DNA of 64,000 nt, from the NCBI RefSeq assembly GCF_017968885.1, contig NZ_CP072913.1, positions 3,146,001-3,210,000 on the forward strand, read 5' to 3'. Below, piece by piece: positions 7,100-16,125 of this stretch. The notes under the pieces were generated by a model that saw only the letters and a program-made list of their open reading frames with translations, made no database searches and was not told where the DNA came from. A program made the position numbers and the translations under genes. Source of the stretch: Pseudomonas sp. Tri1 (GTDB lineage Bacteria > Pseudomonadota > Gammaproteobacteria > Pseudomonadales > Pseudomonadaceae). Every line of letters starts with the position of its first letter. The stretch's first letter is position 1.

Positions 7100-8745
7100 A
7101 TAACGCAGGCATCATTGATCTGGTTCCCGTTGAGGTTCGCAGTGTCTGGGAACGTGACGGAACCTACCCCAACCGTTCGGTCTATCAACTGTTCCGCGAG
7201 CACGCCGAGCGTGAGCCGGAAAAACCCGCCGTGCTCTCGCCCGAAGGCACCCTGAGCTATGGCCAGTTGCATGACTATGCCTTGCGCATGGCCGCCGGCC
7301 TGCGCGCCGCCGGGATCATGCCCGGCGACGTGGTGGCCTATCAACTGACCAACAGCTGGCGTTGCTGCGCCATCGATCTGGCCGCTGCGGCGCTGGGCGC
7401 CGTGGTTGCGCCGTTTCCGCCAGGACGTGGCAGCCTGGACATTCAGGCACTGGTCCGGCGCTGCGATGCCCGGGCAGTCATCGTTCCGGCCGAGTATGCA
7501 GGCATCGATTTATGCCAAGTTGTTGAGGCACTGCGCCCGACCTTGTTGTCACTTAGGGTGCTGATCGTCGAAGGCCGTGCCCGGGATGGCTGGCTGAGCC
7601 TGCAGGACATGCTCGAGGCCGAGCCGCTTGAAGAGGCGCAGTTGCCCGAGGTTTGCCCCAATTCACCGGTACGCCTGCTGGTGTCTTCCGGCACCGAGTC
7701 GGAACCCAAACTGGTGGCCTATTCCCACAATGCCCTGGTGGGCGGGCGCGGGCGCTTCCTGCAACGCATCCATCCCGAGGGCGCCACGTTCCGTGGGCTG
7801 TACCTGGTGCCACTGGGTTCATCGTTCGGTTCAACCGCCACCTTTGGCAGCCTGTCGTGGCTGGGTGGGTCGATTGCCGTCCTGCCGCAATTCGATGTAG
7901 CAGCGGCCATCGAGGCTATTGAACGGCTGCGCCCGACCCACATCCTCGGGGTACCCACGATGCTTCAGCGCATCGCTGCCGATGCACGCCTGGGCGAGGT
8001 CGACAAATCCAGCCTGCTGGGGTTGATCTGCGGCGGCTCGCTGATTGACGAAGTCACGGTGCGCCGCTGCGTCGAGGCCTTTGGCTGTGGCTTCATCAGC
8101 CTGTACGGCTCGGCGGACGGGGTGAACTGTCACAACACGCTGGACGATGCGCTGGAGGTGGTGTTCTACAGTGTCGGCCGACCGAACCCGGCGGTGTGCG
8201 CCATCAAGATTTTCGACGAGCAGGACCAGGAACTGCCCCAGGGCAGCGTCGGTGAAATCCGTGCGCGGGGGCCCCTGAGCCCGATGCAATACGTCAACGC
8301 CCCGGAACTCGATGCGCAGTATCGAGATGCCGAGGGCTGGGTCAAGACCGGCGACCTTGGCTACATCGATGCCGACGGTTATCTGATTCTGGCCGGACGC
8401 AAGAAGGACATCATTATCCGTGGCGGCGCCAACATCAGCCCGGTGCAGATCGAAACCCTGGCGACCGGTCATCCCGATGTGGTCAGTGTCGCCTGCGTGG
8501 CCGTGCCAGATCCGGACCTGGGCCAGCGCGTGTGCATTTGCGTGACCCTGCGCGAGGGCGCGCCGCGTTTCAGCTTGAGTGAGTTGACCGACTACTTGCG
8601 CGAGCAAGGGTTGGAAGTCAATAAGCTGCCCGAGTACCTGCGATTCTATAAGCAACTGCCGCTGACGCCGGCAGGCAAGGTCGACAAGAAGTCCCTGGCC
8701 GCTGAAGTGGCGTTCCTGGAGAGCGGGGCGGGTATCGCATGTTGA
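7096..8745 (+). CDS. Acyl/aryl-AMP ligase (ANL superfamily)
   Basis: The 549-residue adenylate-forming enzyme activates a carboxylic acid with ATP. The P-loop is LLVSSGTESEPKLVAYS (around residue 197), with KL in place of the common KG, as in aryl-acid ligases of the DhbE type. Later motifs are SLYGSADG, GWVKTGDLGYID, LAGRKKDIIIRGG and the C-terminal catalytic lysine region LTPAGKVDKK. GGAG sits 6 nt before ATG 7096; the start overlaps the CoA-transferase stop. In thioquinolobactin and pyridine-dithiocarboxylate clusters such a ligase provides the acyl-AMP attacked by the carrier thiocarboxylate, and the same role is inferred here. Substrate is unknown. Confidence 0.88.
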   Translation: MNNAGIIDLVPVEVRSVWERDGTYPNRSVYQLFREHAEREPEKPAVLSPEGTLSYGQLHDYALRMAAGLRAAGIMPGDVVAYQLTNSWRCCAIDLAAAALGAVVAPFPPGRGSLDIQALVRRCDARAVIVPAEYAGIDLCQVVEALRPTLLSLRVLIVEGRARDGWLSLQDMLEAEPLEEAQLPEVCPNSPVRLLVSSGTESEPKLVAYSHNALVGGRGRFLQRIHPEGATFRGLYLVPLGSSFGSTATFGSLSWLGGSIAVLPQFDVAAAIEAIERLRPTHILGVPTMLQRIAADARLGEVDKSSLLGLICGGSLIDEVTVRRCVEAFGCGFISLYGSADGVNCHNTLDDALEVVFYSVGRPNPAVCAIKIFDEQDQELPQGSVGEIRARGPLSPMQYVNAPELDAQYRDAEGWVKTGDLGYIDADGYLILAGRKKDIIIRGGANISPVQIETLATGHPDVVSVACVAVPDPDLGQRVCICVTLREGAPRFSLSELTDYLREQGLEVNKLPEYLRFYKQLPLTPAGKVDKKSLAAEVAFLESGAGIAC

Positions 8746-9959
8746 GGGCAATGAAAGTCGGCAGCGCTCAGGAGGCTGCTGAGCTGGCGTGCCAGGTGCG
8801 GCGTTTTGTCGATGAACGCATCATCCCGGTGGAGGCCGAACTGGCGGCTGAACCCCGACAAGCCGCCCGACGCATCGCCGAGCTGAGTGCCCAGGCCCGG
8901 GCCGCCGGGTTGTGGGGCAGCTTCTACCCCCAGGCCTTGGGCGGTCGGATGGCCAGCCTGCAAGCTTATCTGCGGGTAGCCGAGCAGGAGGGCCGGTCCG
9001 AGTACGGGCCTGCGATCTTCGGCGACGACGCCACGTTGGATCTGCACATGTTGAGCCGCCATGCCGGCGAGGAAGTCCGCCAGCGCTTTCTCGCTCCATT
9101 GGCGGCGGGGACGATGGTTTCCAGTTACGGCATGTCCGAGCCGGACAGCATCGGATCGATCCCGGCGACCCTGAGTAGCCACGCTGAACTGGTTGACGGC
9201 CACTGGCGGTTGAGCGGGCGCAAGTGGTTCATCTGCCGTGCCGAGCGGGCGGCATTGGTCACGGTGATTGCCCGTACCGCGCCAGGGCCATTGGAGAGTG
9301 GGTTATCGATGTTGTTGGTGCCCACCGACTTGCCTGGTTTTCGCGTGGAACGACCCTTGTCGATTCTCGGGCGTTTTTCCGGGCAAGGAGAGCTTTCGTT
9401 CGATCAGGTTCAAGTCCCCGCCAGCCATGTGCTGGGTGAGGTAGGGCAGGGCCTGGCATTGATGCAAGAGCGCCTGGCGCTGGGGCGCATCCTGCGTTCG
9501 GTGCATTGGCTGGGACTAGCGCAACGCTGCTTCGACCTGATGTGCGCCCGCATCCATTCGGCCCGCGGCGCGCAGGCGCGGCTGGCGGACAAACAACTGG
9601 TTCGCCAGCGGGTGTTCCGGGTTTACCAGGGCATTGCCAGCGCCCGCGCACTGCTTCACGACGCCGCCGACAAATACGACGCCGGCGTTGCCAACAGCAT
9701 CGAGGTGAATATCGCCAAGGTCGCCGCTTCCCAGGCCTTGAGCGAGGCAGCGGACTCGGCGATCCAGATCATGGGCGCCGAAGGCCTGAGCGAACTGTCG
9801 CCGTTGTCGGGGATTTATCGCACGGCGCGCACCACCCATATCCTCGACGGCACCGACGATGCGCTGGTGAGCGCGGTGGGCCGGCAATTGCTCGACAGTT
9901 GTGGTGACGCGGGGCTGGACTTCGATTGGCCGTCCGTGATGGTGGGAGCAGACCGATGA
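8739..9959 (+). CDS. Acyl-CoA dehydrogenase family flavoprotein
   Basis: The 406-residue protein has the FAD-dependent acyl-CoA dehydrogenase fold: N-terminal helical domain, middle strand segment (SYGMSEPDSIGSIP, SGRKWFICRAERA) and C-terminal helices with QIMGAEGLSE and ILDGTDDALVS. The position of the usual catalytic Glu (EGTSE) is occupied by Asp in LDGTDD, as in ACAD10/11-like members. It would oxidise an acyl-CoA or acyl-carrier intermediate at the alpha-beta bond. It overlaps the ligase stop by 7 bases and the following transporter by 4, so it belongs to the same operon. An alternative start MKVG lies at 8751. Confidence 0.88.
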   Translation: MLRAMKVGSAQEAAELACQVRRFVDERIIPVEAELAAEPRQAARRIAELSAQARAAGLWGSFYPQALGGRMASLQAYLRVAEQEGRSEYGPAIFGDDATLDLHMLSRHAGEEVRQRFLAPLAAGTMVSSYGMSEPDSIGSIPATLSSHAELVDGHWRLSGRKWFICRAERAALVTVIARTAPGPLESGLSMLLVPTDLPGFRVERPLSILGRFSGQGELSFDQVQVPASHVLGEVGQGLALMQERLALGRILRSVHWLGLAQRCFDLMCARIHSARGAQARLADKQLVRQRVFRVYQGIASARALLHDAADKYDAGVANSIEVNIAKVAASQALSEAADSAIQIMGAEGLSELSPLSGIYRTARTTHILDGTDDALVSAVGRQLLDSCGDAGLDFDWPSVMVGADR

Positions 9960-11161
9960 GCGACGACAATCCCTCACGGGGCGTATGGCTACGGCTGGTG
10001 CTGACCGCAGCGATGGCTTTGCCGATGCTGATTTTCTACGCAGTCGGCACCCTCGGGCCGCTGATGGTGGCGGACCTCGGTGTGCCGACCCATTGGCTGG
10101 GCTGGCTGATCACCAGCGCGTTCGGTTTTGCCGCCGTGTTGTCACTGTGGGCCGGGCCGTTGGTCAATCGTCTCGGTACTCGCCGTGCCCTGGCATTGCT
10201 GTTCTGGAGCACGGTGGCGGCGTACGGGTTACTGGCGAGCTTGCCGGGGTTTATCGGGGTGGTATTGGCGCTGGCGGCCTGCGGGATCGCCCAGGCGCTG
10301 GCCAATCCGGCGACTAATCTGTTGATCGCCGAACGCGTCGAGCCCCGGCACAAGGCTGCGGTGGTCGGCTTGAAACAGTCCGGAGTGCAGGTCTCGGCCT
10401 TGTTTGCCGGCCTGTTGTTGCCCAGCCTGGCTCTGAGCCTGGGCTGGCGCGCTGCCTTGGCCGCGCTGTTGGTGCCGGCGTTGCTCCTGGCGCTGTTGGG
10501 GCCGCGGGTGGCAACCCACGGGCCTTCGGGCAAATCTTTGGGGTTTGCTGTGAATCGACCCAATGTTCGCCTGGCGCTGCTGATGAGCGTGCAACTGTGT
10601 GTGGGTATCGTGCTGTCGTCGTTCGTGACGTTTCTCGGGGTCTTTGCCGCTCAGCAAGGCATGACCGCACAATCGATCGGCGCTTTGATCGCCGGTTTCG
10701 GTGTGATGGGCATCGCTGCCCGCGTCGTGCTCACCCCGATGGGGGCGCGGATGGCCGATGAGTCCTGGTTGCTGTTGGTGCTGCTGCTGTTGTCAGGCGT
10801 GGCGTTGTGGCTGACTTCGCTGGCCTTGCCCCTGCGTCATTGGCCGCTGTGGGCGGGCGCCTTGGGCATGGGCCTGACGGCTGTGGCGACCAATGCTATC
10901 GCCATGAGCATGGTGCTGCGCGATCCAGGATTTGGCAGCCCGGCGTCGGCTGCGGGGCTGCTGTCGGTGGGCTTTTTTGGCGGGTTCGCCGTGGGGCCGC
11001 CGTTGTTCGGCGTGCTCCAGCGCGGGCCGTGGGGGTTCGCCGATGCGTGGCTGCTGTTGATCGGGGTACTCGTAGTCGGCGGTCTGTCGAGCTTGCTGCT
11101 GATTTGCTTGCGACGACGCCACAAAGCGCCGGCCGTCACCGGGTTGAGGGCGGTCAAATGA
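9956..11161 (+). CDS. MFS transporter, probable product exporter
   Basis: A 401-residue inner-membrane protein with about 12 hydrophobic segments and an MFS-type loop (NRLGTRRAL after segment 2). It follows the acyl-CoA dehydrogenase with an ATGA overlap, and GGGAG precedes ATG 9956 at good spacing. Position inside the biosynthetic operon suggests export of, or immunity to, the pathway product; uptake is equally possible from sequence alone. The stop overlaps the next gene by 4 bases. Confidence 0.88.
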   Translation: MSDDNPSRGVWLRLVLTAAMALPMLIFYAVGTLGPLMVADLGVPTHWLGWLITSAFGFAAVLSLWAGPLVNRLGTRRALALLFWSTVAAYGLLASLPGFIGVVLALAACGIAQALANPATNLLIAERVEPRHKAAVVGLKQSGVQVSALFAGLLLPSLALSLGWRAALAALLVPALLLALLGPRVATHGPSGKSLGFAVNRPNVRLALLMSVQLCVGIVLSSFVTFLGVFAAQQGMTAQSIGALIAGFGVMGIAARVVLTPMGARMADESWLLLVLLLLSGVALWLTSLALPLRHWPLWAGALGMGLTAVATNAIAMSMVLRDPGFGSPASAAGLLSVGFFGGFAVGPPLFGVLQRGPWGFADAWLLLIGVLVVGGLSSLLLICLRRRHKAPAVTGLRAVK

Positions 11162-12240
11162 ACGTCGTCCAGGCGTGGCAAGAGCCGCTGCGGCTCGATG
11201 AGGCGTATCGCGCCATTGCGGCGATCCTCAGGCGCATGGATCAAATCCAGGCTTCCTGCGCCGAGGGTTTTCCATTGTATTGCACGGGTGCTGACAGTCA
11301 TTGGAAGGTGTCAGCTGGCGGCTCCTGGCTGGGCGGCTTCTGGTCCGGATTGTGGTGGTTGCGCGCCCATCGCAGCGCTTTTCAGGGCGATCGACTGCAG
11401 GCGCGGCTGATTACCGAACGGCTGCGGGACAAACTCGAGAGCGCCACGCACCATCGCAGCCTGATCTTTCATTACGGCGCCGGGCTGGGCAGTTGCTTGC
11501 TTGATGACCATAGGGCCAACGAACTGGCGGAACAGGCGGCACAACAACTGGCTCGGGCCTTCGATCCGCTGCTCGGTTGCATTGCACTGGGGCGGGACAT
11601 GGGAGGCGGTGAGCAGGGCGATCTGCGTCTGAGCATCGACCCGCTGGCCGCCACGCTGCAATTGTTCGCGCGCCGGGCCGACCCCCGGTTGTTGAGTCTT
11701 GGCCGGCAGCAACTGCAGGCCTCTTTTCGCGCCTGTGCCGGTGACGGCGGGGCCTGGAGCAGTCTGGCGTGCCATGAAAATGGTCAGTGGCGTGCCGGCG
11801 ACAGGCCGGGCAATTGGTCGCGAGGCCAGGCCTGGGCACTGCTTGGCCTGAGTGTCGGTGCTCGGTTGTACGGCGCACCTTACCGCCAGGACGCCGAGCG
11901 GGCCTGCGAGTACTGGTTGCGCAGCCGGGGCCTGGCGGCACCACTCAATCGCCTGTCCGAACCCCGAGGGCCGGACGATCCCTGTGCGGCGGCGATGGCG
12001 TCGCTGGCCCTGCAAGGGCTGGCGACACAGGTACCCGACGGCGAGGTATTGCACCAGCAGGCCGGTGCGCAACTGGCGACGATCATTCGCAGTGGCGATT
12101 TTCACGAGGGCCGTTTCGTCGGCCATTGCTACCGGGTTTCGGCCGCAGGAGAGCAGAAAGTGGAGTCGGCCTGTGGCAGTTTTTTCCTGCTGGCGGCATT
12201 GCTGGCCTGGACCGGTGAGCTGGATCCTGGCGTTATCTAA
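11158..12240 (+). CDS. GH88/GH105-like (alpha/alpha)6-barrel protein
   Basis: A 360-residue cytoplasmic protein without a signal peptide. The segment GNWSRGQAWALLGLS (about residues 218-232) is the typical signature of unsaturated-uronyl hydrolases (W-x-RGQAWA), and GGSWLGGFWSGLWW near the N-terminus fits the same fold. It is translationally coupled to the MFS gene, so it belongs to the cluster rather than to polysaccharide use. It might process a sugar-bearing or enol-ether intermediate, or be a non-hydrolytic relative; no uronate genes are nearby. Start ATG 11158 was preferred over longer openings that would run inside the transporter gene. Family moderate, function unknown. Confidence 0.72.
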   Translation: MNVVQAWQEPLRLDEAYRAIAAILRRMDQIQASCAEGFPLYCTGADSHWKVSAGGSWLGGFWSGLWWLRAHRSAFQGDRLQARLITERLRDKLESATHHRSLIFHYGAGLGSCLLDDHRANELAEQAAQQLARAFDPLLGCIALGRDMGGGEQGDLRLSIDPLAATLQLFARRADPRLLSLGRQQLQASFRACAGDGGAWSSLACHENGQWRAGDRPGNWSRGQAWALLGLSVGARLYGAPYRQDAERACEYWLRSRGLAAPLNRLSEPRGPDDPCAAAMASLALQGLATQVPDGEVLHQQAGAQLATIIRSGDFHEGRFVGHCYRVSAAGEQKVESACGSFFLLAALLAWTGELDPGVI

Positions 12241-12727
12241 GAGGTCCATCTGCGCAGGCACCAAGTCCCTGCATCAAGCAGTGAGTAAAAATTTCCCCCT
12301 TTCAGGGCACTCAATCCCTGTTACCTGCCTTTTTGCACCTATTCGACCCGTTCCGGGGCACTCTTGGGAAAGCTGAAATAAACGTTTCAGCTTTCCCAAG
12401 ATGTTTTGTCGCATGAATGAAAATAAATTTCGCTTTTAAGTAAATTTGCGCTGATTTTTCTAGCGCTGTCTTGATGCGCTGCGCTTAGGCACAGCCTTTG
12501 CTACGGCTCAACAGCGATGCCATCAGAGCGTTGAATTCAGGATAGGAGTCATTTCGCCACGCAGATTTAATCAAGGGGGCGCACGTCATCCAGACGCAAA
12601 GGCCAGACAGAGACCGGTGCTATCGAGGTGTTCAGAGAAACAGGGCTCATTAAAACCAAGCAAGGCCGGACCATTGGAATGACGAAGTGATAAGAAATGC
12701 CGTGTAGAACGCGGCTGGGAGTTGGCT
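12241..12727. other. Gene-free region with a perfect 16-bp inverted repeat
   Basis: About 490 bp without a credible gene. It contains a perfect 16-bp stem (12363-12378 with 12385-12400, arms starting CTTGGGAAAGC) and a 6-nt loop, followed by ATGTTTT. This is probably the terminator of the biosynthetic operon, though the stem is long and its T-tract is weak, so another regulatory use is possible. The remaining sequence up to 12717 should contain the promoter of the ATP-grasp operon; no clear box was identified. Confidence 0.5.
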
Positions 12728-14137
12728 ATGCCCCACGCTTTTTTTAATGAAATGTATGACGCGAAGGGTGACTGCCGCCCGCATTACCAAGCCTTCTCAC
12801 GCTGGTTGGCGGATACGCCGCTTGAACTGCTTGAACAACGCCGGCGCGAAGCCGACCTGCTGTTTCACCGAGCCGGTATCACCTTCACCCTCTACGGGGA
12901 CGAGCAGGGCACCGAACGGTTGATTCCCTTCGACATCATTCCTCGCAGCATCAAGGCCAGTGAATGGCAGATGGTTGAACGGGGCTGCATTCAACGGGTC
13001 CAGGCCCTGAACATGTTCCTGGCCGACATCTATCATGGGCAGCACATCCTCAAGGAAGGCATCATTCCCCCCGAGCAGGTGCTCGCCAACGAGGGTTATC
13101 AGATCGCGATGCAGGGCCTGAACCTGCACCGGGGCATTTACGCCCACATCGCTGGTGTCGACCTGGTTCGCGACGGTGACGGCAGTTACTACGTGTTGGA
13201 AGACAACCTGCGTACGCCCAGCGGTGTGAGCTACATGCTCGAAGACCGCAAGATGATGATGCGTCTGTTCCCCGAGCTCTTCGCCGCGCAGCGCGTGGCC
13301 CCCATCGACCACTACCCGAACCTGCTGCTCGATACCCTGAAAAGCTCAAGCCCGCTGGATAATCCCACTGCTGTGGTGCTGACCCCGGGCCGCTTCAACA
13401 GCGCCTATTTCGAGCACGCGTTCCTGGCCCGTGAAATGGGCGTGGAGCTGGTGGAGGGCGCCGACCTGTTCGTGCGTGACGACCACGTCTACATGCGCAC
13501 CACCGCCGGCCCCCGGCAGGTGGACGTGATTTATCGCCGTCTTGACGATGCCTTTCTCGACCCGCTGTCGTTCAACCCCGATTCCATGCTGGGTGTTCCA
13601 GGGCTGATCGCCGTTTACCGTGCGGGCAATGTGGTACTGGCGAACGCGGTCGGCACGGGCGTGGCCGATGACAAGTCGATTTACCCCTACGTCGACGAGA
13701 TGATCCGCTTCTACCTCACCGAAGAGCCGATCCTGAAGAACGTGCCCACCTGGCAGTGCCGCAAACCCCAGGACCTGTCCCATGTGCTGGCCAACCTGCC
13801 CGACCTGGTGGTCAAGGAAACCCAAGGCTCCGGCGGCTACGGCATGCTGGTCGGCCCTGCGGCCACGGCGGCGGAAATCGAAGACTTCCGCGCACGCCTC
13901 AAGGCCCGCCCCGAAGCCTACATCGCCCAGCCGACCTTGAGCCTGTCCACGTGCCCGACCTTTGTCGAGAGCGGTATCGCCCCGCGCCACATTGACCTGC
14001 GTCCGTTCGTGCTGTCGGGCAAGGAAACCCGCCTGGTGCCTGGCGGGCTGACCCGGGTGGCACTGCGCGAAGGCTCGCTGGTAGTGAATTCGTCCCAGGG
14101 CGGCGGCACTAAAGACACTTGGGTCGTGGAGGACTAA
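12728..14137 (+). CDS. Circularly permuted ATP-grasp protein (DUF404/DUF407)
   Basis: The 469-residue protein is the first gene of the widespread triad ATP-grasp / alpha-E / transglutaminase-like. Recognisable family segments are RSIKASEWQMVERGCIQR, LEDNLRTPSGVSYMLEDR, VVKETQGSGGYGM and DLRPFVLSG. ATP-grasp enzymes join a carboxylate to an amine with ATP, and this subfamily is thought to act in peptide synthesis or modification with its partners. GGGAG ends 6 nt before ATG 12728; an in-frame TTG at 12722 is too close to that site. The next gene starts 3 bp after the stop. Confidence 0.9.
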   Translation: MPHAFFNEMYDAKGDCRPHYQAFSRWLADTPLELLEQRRREADLLFHRAGITFTLYGDEQGTERLIPFDIIPRSIKASEWQMVERGCIQRVQALNMFLADIYHGQHILKEGIIPPEQVLANEGYQIAMQGLNLHRGIYAHIAGVDLVRDGDGSYYVLEDNLRTPSGVSYMLEDRKMMMRLFPELFAAQRVAPIDHYPNLLLDTLKSSSPLDNPTAVVLTPGRFNSAYFEHAFLAREMGVELVEGADLFVRDDHVYMRTTAGPRQVDVIYRRLDDAFLDPLSFNPDSMLGVPGLIAVYRAGNVVLANAVGTGVADDKSIYPYVDEMIRFYLTEEPILKNVPTWQCRKPQDLSHVLANLPDLVVKETQGSGGYGMLVGPAATAAEIEDFRARLKARPEAYIAQPTLSLSTCPTFVESGIAPRHIDLRPFVLSGKETRLVPGGLTRVALREGSLVVNSSQGGGTKDTWVVED

Positions 14138-14140
14138 GAC

Positions 14141-15091
14141 ATGCTTTCAAGAACCGCTTCTGACCTCTATTGGATGTCCCGCTATCTGGAGCGCGCCGAG
14201 AACCTGGCGCGCATGCTCGAAGTCAGTTACTCGCTGTCGCTGATGCCCCAGGCCGGGCGCAGCGATGGGCATGCCGAGCTGGCGATGTCGCTGCTGGCGG
14301 CTGGTACGCTGGACGATTACAACGCGCGTTATGACGCGCTGAACACTGAGCGCATGCTGCATTTCTTTGCACTGGATGAAACCAACCCGGGCAGTATCTA
14401 TAGCTGTCTGCGGGCCGCCCGGACCAATGCCCATGCGGTGCGCGGGCGTATCACCGCCGACATGTGGGAAAACATCAACGCCACTTGGCTGGAAATGCGC
14501 AACATCGCCAGCAACGGCTTGGGCCGCTACGGCATCAGCCATTTCTGTGAATGGGTCAAGGAGCGCTCGCACCTGTTCCGTGGTGCGACGTCGGGCACCA
14601 TCATGCGCAACGATGCCTACTGTTTCATTCGCCTGGGGACCTTTATCGAACGGGCGGACAACACCTTGCGTCTGCTGGATGCACGCTACGAAATGTTCGG
14701 CGAGGAGTCGGAGGAGGTCAGCGACAATTCGGCGCGTGGCTATTACCAGTGGAGTGCCTTGCTGCGGGCGTTGTCTTCGTTCGAGGCGTTCAACGAAATC
14801 TACCGTAATGCGCCCAATGCCGAGCAGGTTTCGGAGATGTTGCTGCTGCGCGCCGATGTGCCGCGCTCGCTGCATGCCTGTATCGAGGAGCTGGACCATA
14901 TCCTCGCCAGCCTGCCGGGCAATAACGGCAGGCCGGCGCAGCGTCTGGCCGCCGAGCTGAATGCGCGCCTGCGCTATTCCGGGATCGACGAGATCCTCGC
15001 CTCGGGCCTGCACCAATGGTTGACCGACCTCATTGGCCAGATCCGTCACTTGGGCCAGACCGTTCATGAGTCTTATCTGGAGGTCGTATGA
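14141..15091 (+). CDS. Alpha-E domain protein (DUF403)
   Basis: The 316-residue all-helical protein begins MLSRTASDLYWMSRYLERAE, the hallmark of the alpha-E family, and continues with RSHLFRG and an FIERADNTLRLLD segment. Alpha-E proteins are almost always encoded with an ATP-grasp and a transglutaminase-like partner, as here, and lack a known independent activity. The gene is 3 bp downstream of the ATP-grasp gene and overlaps the transglutaminase start by 4 bases. Confidence 0.92.
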   Translation: MLSRTASDLYWMSRYLERAENLARMLEVSYSLSLMPQAGRSDGHAELAMSLLAAGTLDDYNARYDALNTERMLHFFALDETNPGSIYSCLRAARTNAHAVRGRITADMWENINATWLEMRNIASNGLGRYGISHFCEWVKERSHLFRGATSGTIMRNDAYCFIRLGTFIERADNTLRLLDARYEMFGEESEEVSDNSARGYYQWSALLRALSSFEAFNEIYRNAPNAEQVSEMLLLRADVPRSLHACIEELDHILASLPGNNGRPAQRLAAELNARLRYSGIDEILASGLHQWLTDLIGQIRHLGQTVHESYLEVV

Positions 15092-15885
15092 AACTGTCCA
15101 TACGCCACGACACCACCTACAGCTATGCCGATGAAGTCTGCACCAGCATTCAGTTTCTGCGCCTGACCCCCAAGGACAGCCAGCGCCAGCGCATCCTTGA
15201 GTGGCACTTGGAGCTGCCGCGACTGGTGCGCAGCCAGATCGACCCATACGGCAACATCCTGCATGTGATGACCATGGACGAACCCCACGGCGCCTTGGTG
15301 CTGACGGCTTATGGTCAGGTGGAAATCGATCAGACGGTGGAGAGGGAGACGGACACTCAATCGCCGTTGCCGTTCCTGCGCACCAGCCGTCTGACCCAGG
15401 CCGATGACGCGCTCGGCGCTTTCGCCGTGGAGCAATGTGGAGCACGGCGCGATCGTGCGGCGCTGACCGACTTGATGAATGGCCTGGCTGCCCGGATGCC
15501 CTACAGCCCGGGCACGACGGCGGTCAGCAGTACCGCCGCCGAGGCGTTTGCCGGCGGTAGCGGGGTGTGCCAGGACCATACCCATGCGTTCCTGGCCTGC
15601 GCGCGCAGCCTGGGTATCCCGGCCCGCTACGTCTCCGGTTATCTGTGCACCGAAGATGAAAGCCACCTGGCAAGCCACGCCTGGGCCGAAGCCTGGCTGG
15701 ACGACGGCTGGTACAGCTTCGACGTGACCAACCGCCTGACCCGACCTGACCGCCACCTGAAACTGGCGGTCGGCCTGGACTACCTCGACGCCTGCCCGGT
15801 ACGCGGCATGCGCCGAGGTGGTGGGGCGGAGCAGATGTTGGCAAGGGTGCAGGTGAGTTCGATGGTGCAGGTGCAGCACCAGTAG
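15088..15885 (+). CDS. Transglutaminase-like cysteine protease family protein
   Basis: The 265-residue protein has the bacterial transglutaminase N-terminal domain (MKLSIRHDTTYSYAD) followed by a papain-like core. The catalytic triad is visible: Cys161 in GVCQDHTH, His197 in SHAWAEAW and Asp212 in SFDVTN. No signal peptide, so a cytoplasmic amidase, peptidase or amide-forming role with the ATP-grasp partner is likely. It is the last gene of the three-gene operon; a REP sequence interrupted by an IS element follows 20 bp downstream. Confidence 0.92.
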   Translation: MKLSIRHDTTYSYADEVCTSIQFLRLTPKDSQRQRILEWHLELPRLVRSQIDPYGNILHVMTMDEPHGALVLTAYGQVEIDQTVERETDTQSPLPFLRTSRLTQADDALGAFAVEQCGARRDRAALTDLMNGLAARMPYSPGTTAVSSTAAEAFAGGSGVCQDHTHAFLACARSLGIPARYVSGYLCTEDESHLASHAWAEAWLDDGWYSFDVTNRLTRPDRHLKLAVGLDYLDACPVRGMRRGGGAEQMLARVQVSSMVQVQHQ

Positions 15886-15947
15886 CCCAGTAAACCTGAA
15901 GACCTCATCGCGAGCAGGCTCGCTTGTATGTTTAGACTTGAAGGGGT

Positions 15948-16086
15948 GGGCGGGACTAAAAGCTCGATTCCGACTCTAGCCAGTACGGACCGTGGGAGAC
16001 TTCTCGTTCCGCCCTTTCTACCTAAAGCGCCGATAAGGAATTCATCGGTAAAACCGACGATAGAGGCAAGCCAGCGCAAAGGTAGA
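15948..16086 (+). ncRNA. Candidate IS110 bridge RNA (target-binding and donor-binding loops)
   Basis: Two consecutive bulged hairpins lie between the left end and the transposase. Hairpin 1 has basal stem 15948-15956 / 16006-16014 (9 bp, one G-U), apical stem TCCG 15969-15972 / CGGA 15986-15989, and two internal loops. The left loop contains AGCTCGAT (15961-15968), matching target GGCTCGCT; the right loop contains GTGGGAG (15992-15998), the exact complement of target CTCCCAC. Hairpin 2 has basal stem TCTACCT 16017-16023 / AGGTAGA 16080-16086 plus GCGC/GCGC, apical TCGGT/ACCGA 16045-16049 / 16053-16057. Its left loop has GGAATT (donor side AGAATCT) and its right loop GGCAAG (complement of CTTG plus a wobble). 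This is the order left guide, right guide known for bridge RNAs. Donor guides are weaker than target guides. Confidence 0.75.
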
Positions 16087-16125
16087 CCCCGACAAGCACC
16101 TAAACCCTAGCTCCGAGGATTCGTC

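Noticed and set aside
12363..12400. 16-bp inverted repeat as an IS terminal repeat or attachment site
   Set aside because: Arms are separated by only 6 nt and no second copy was seen; a hairpin terminator explains it.
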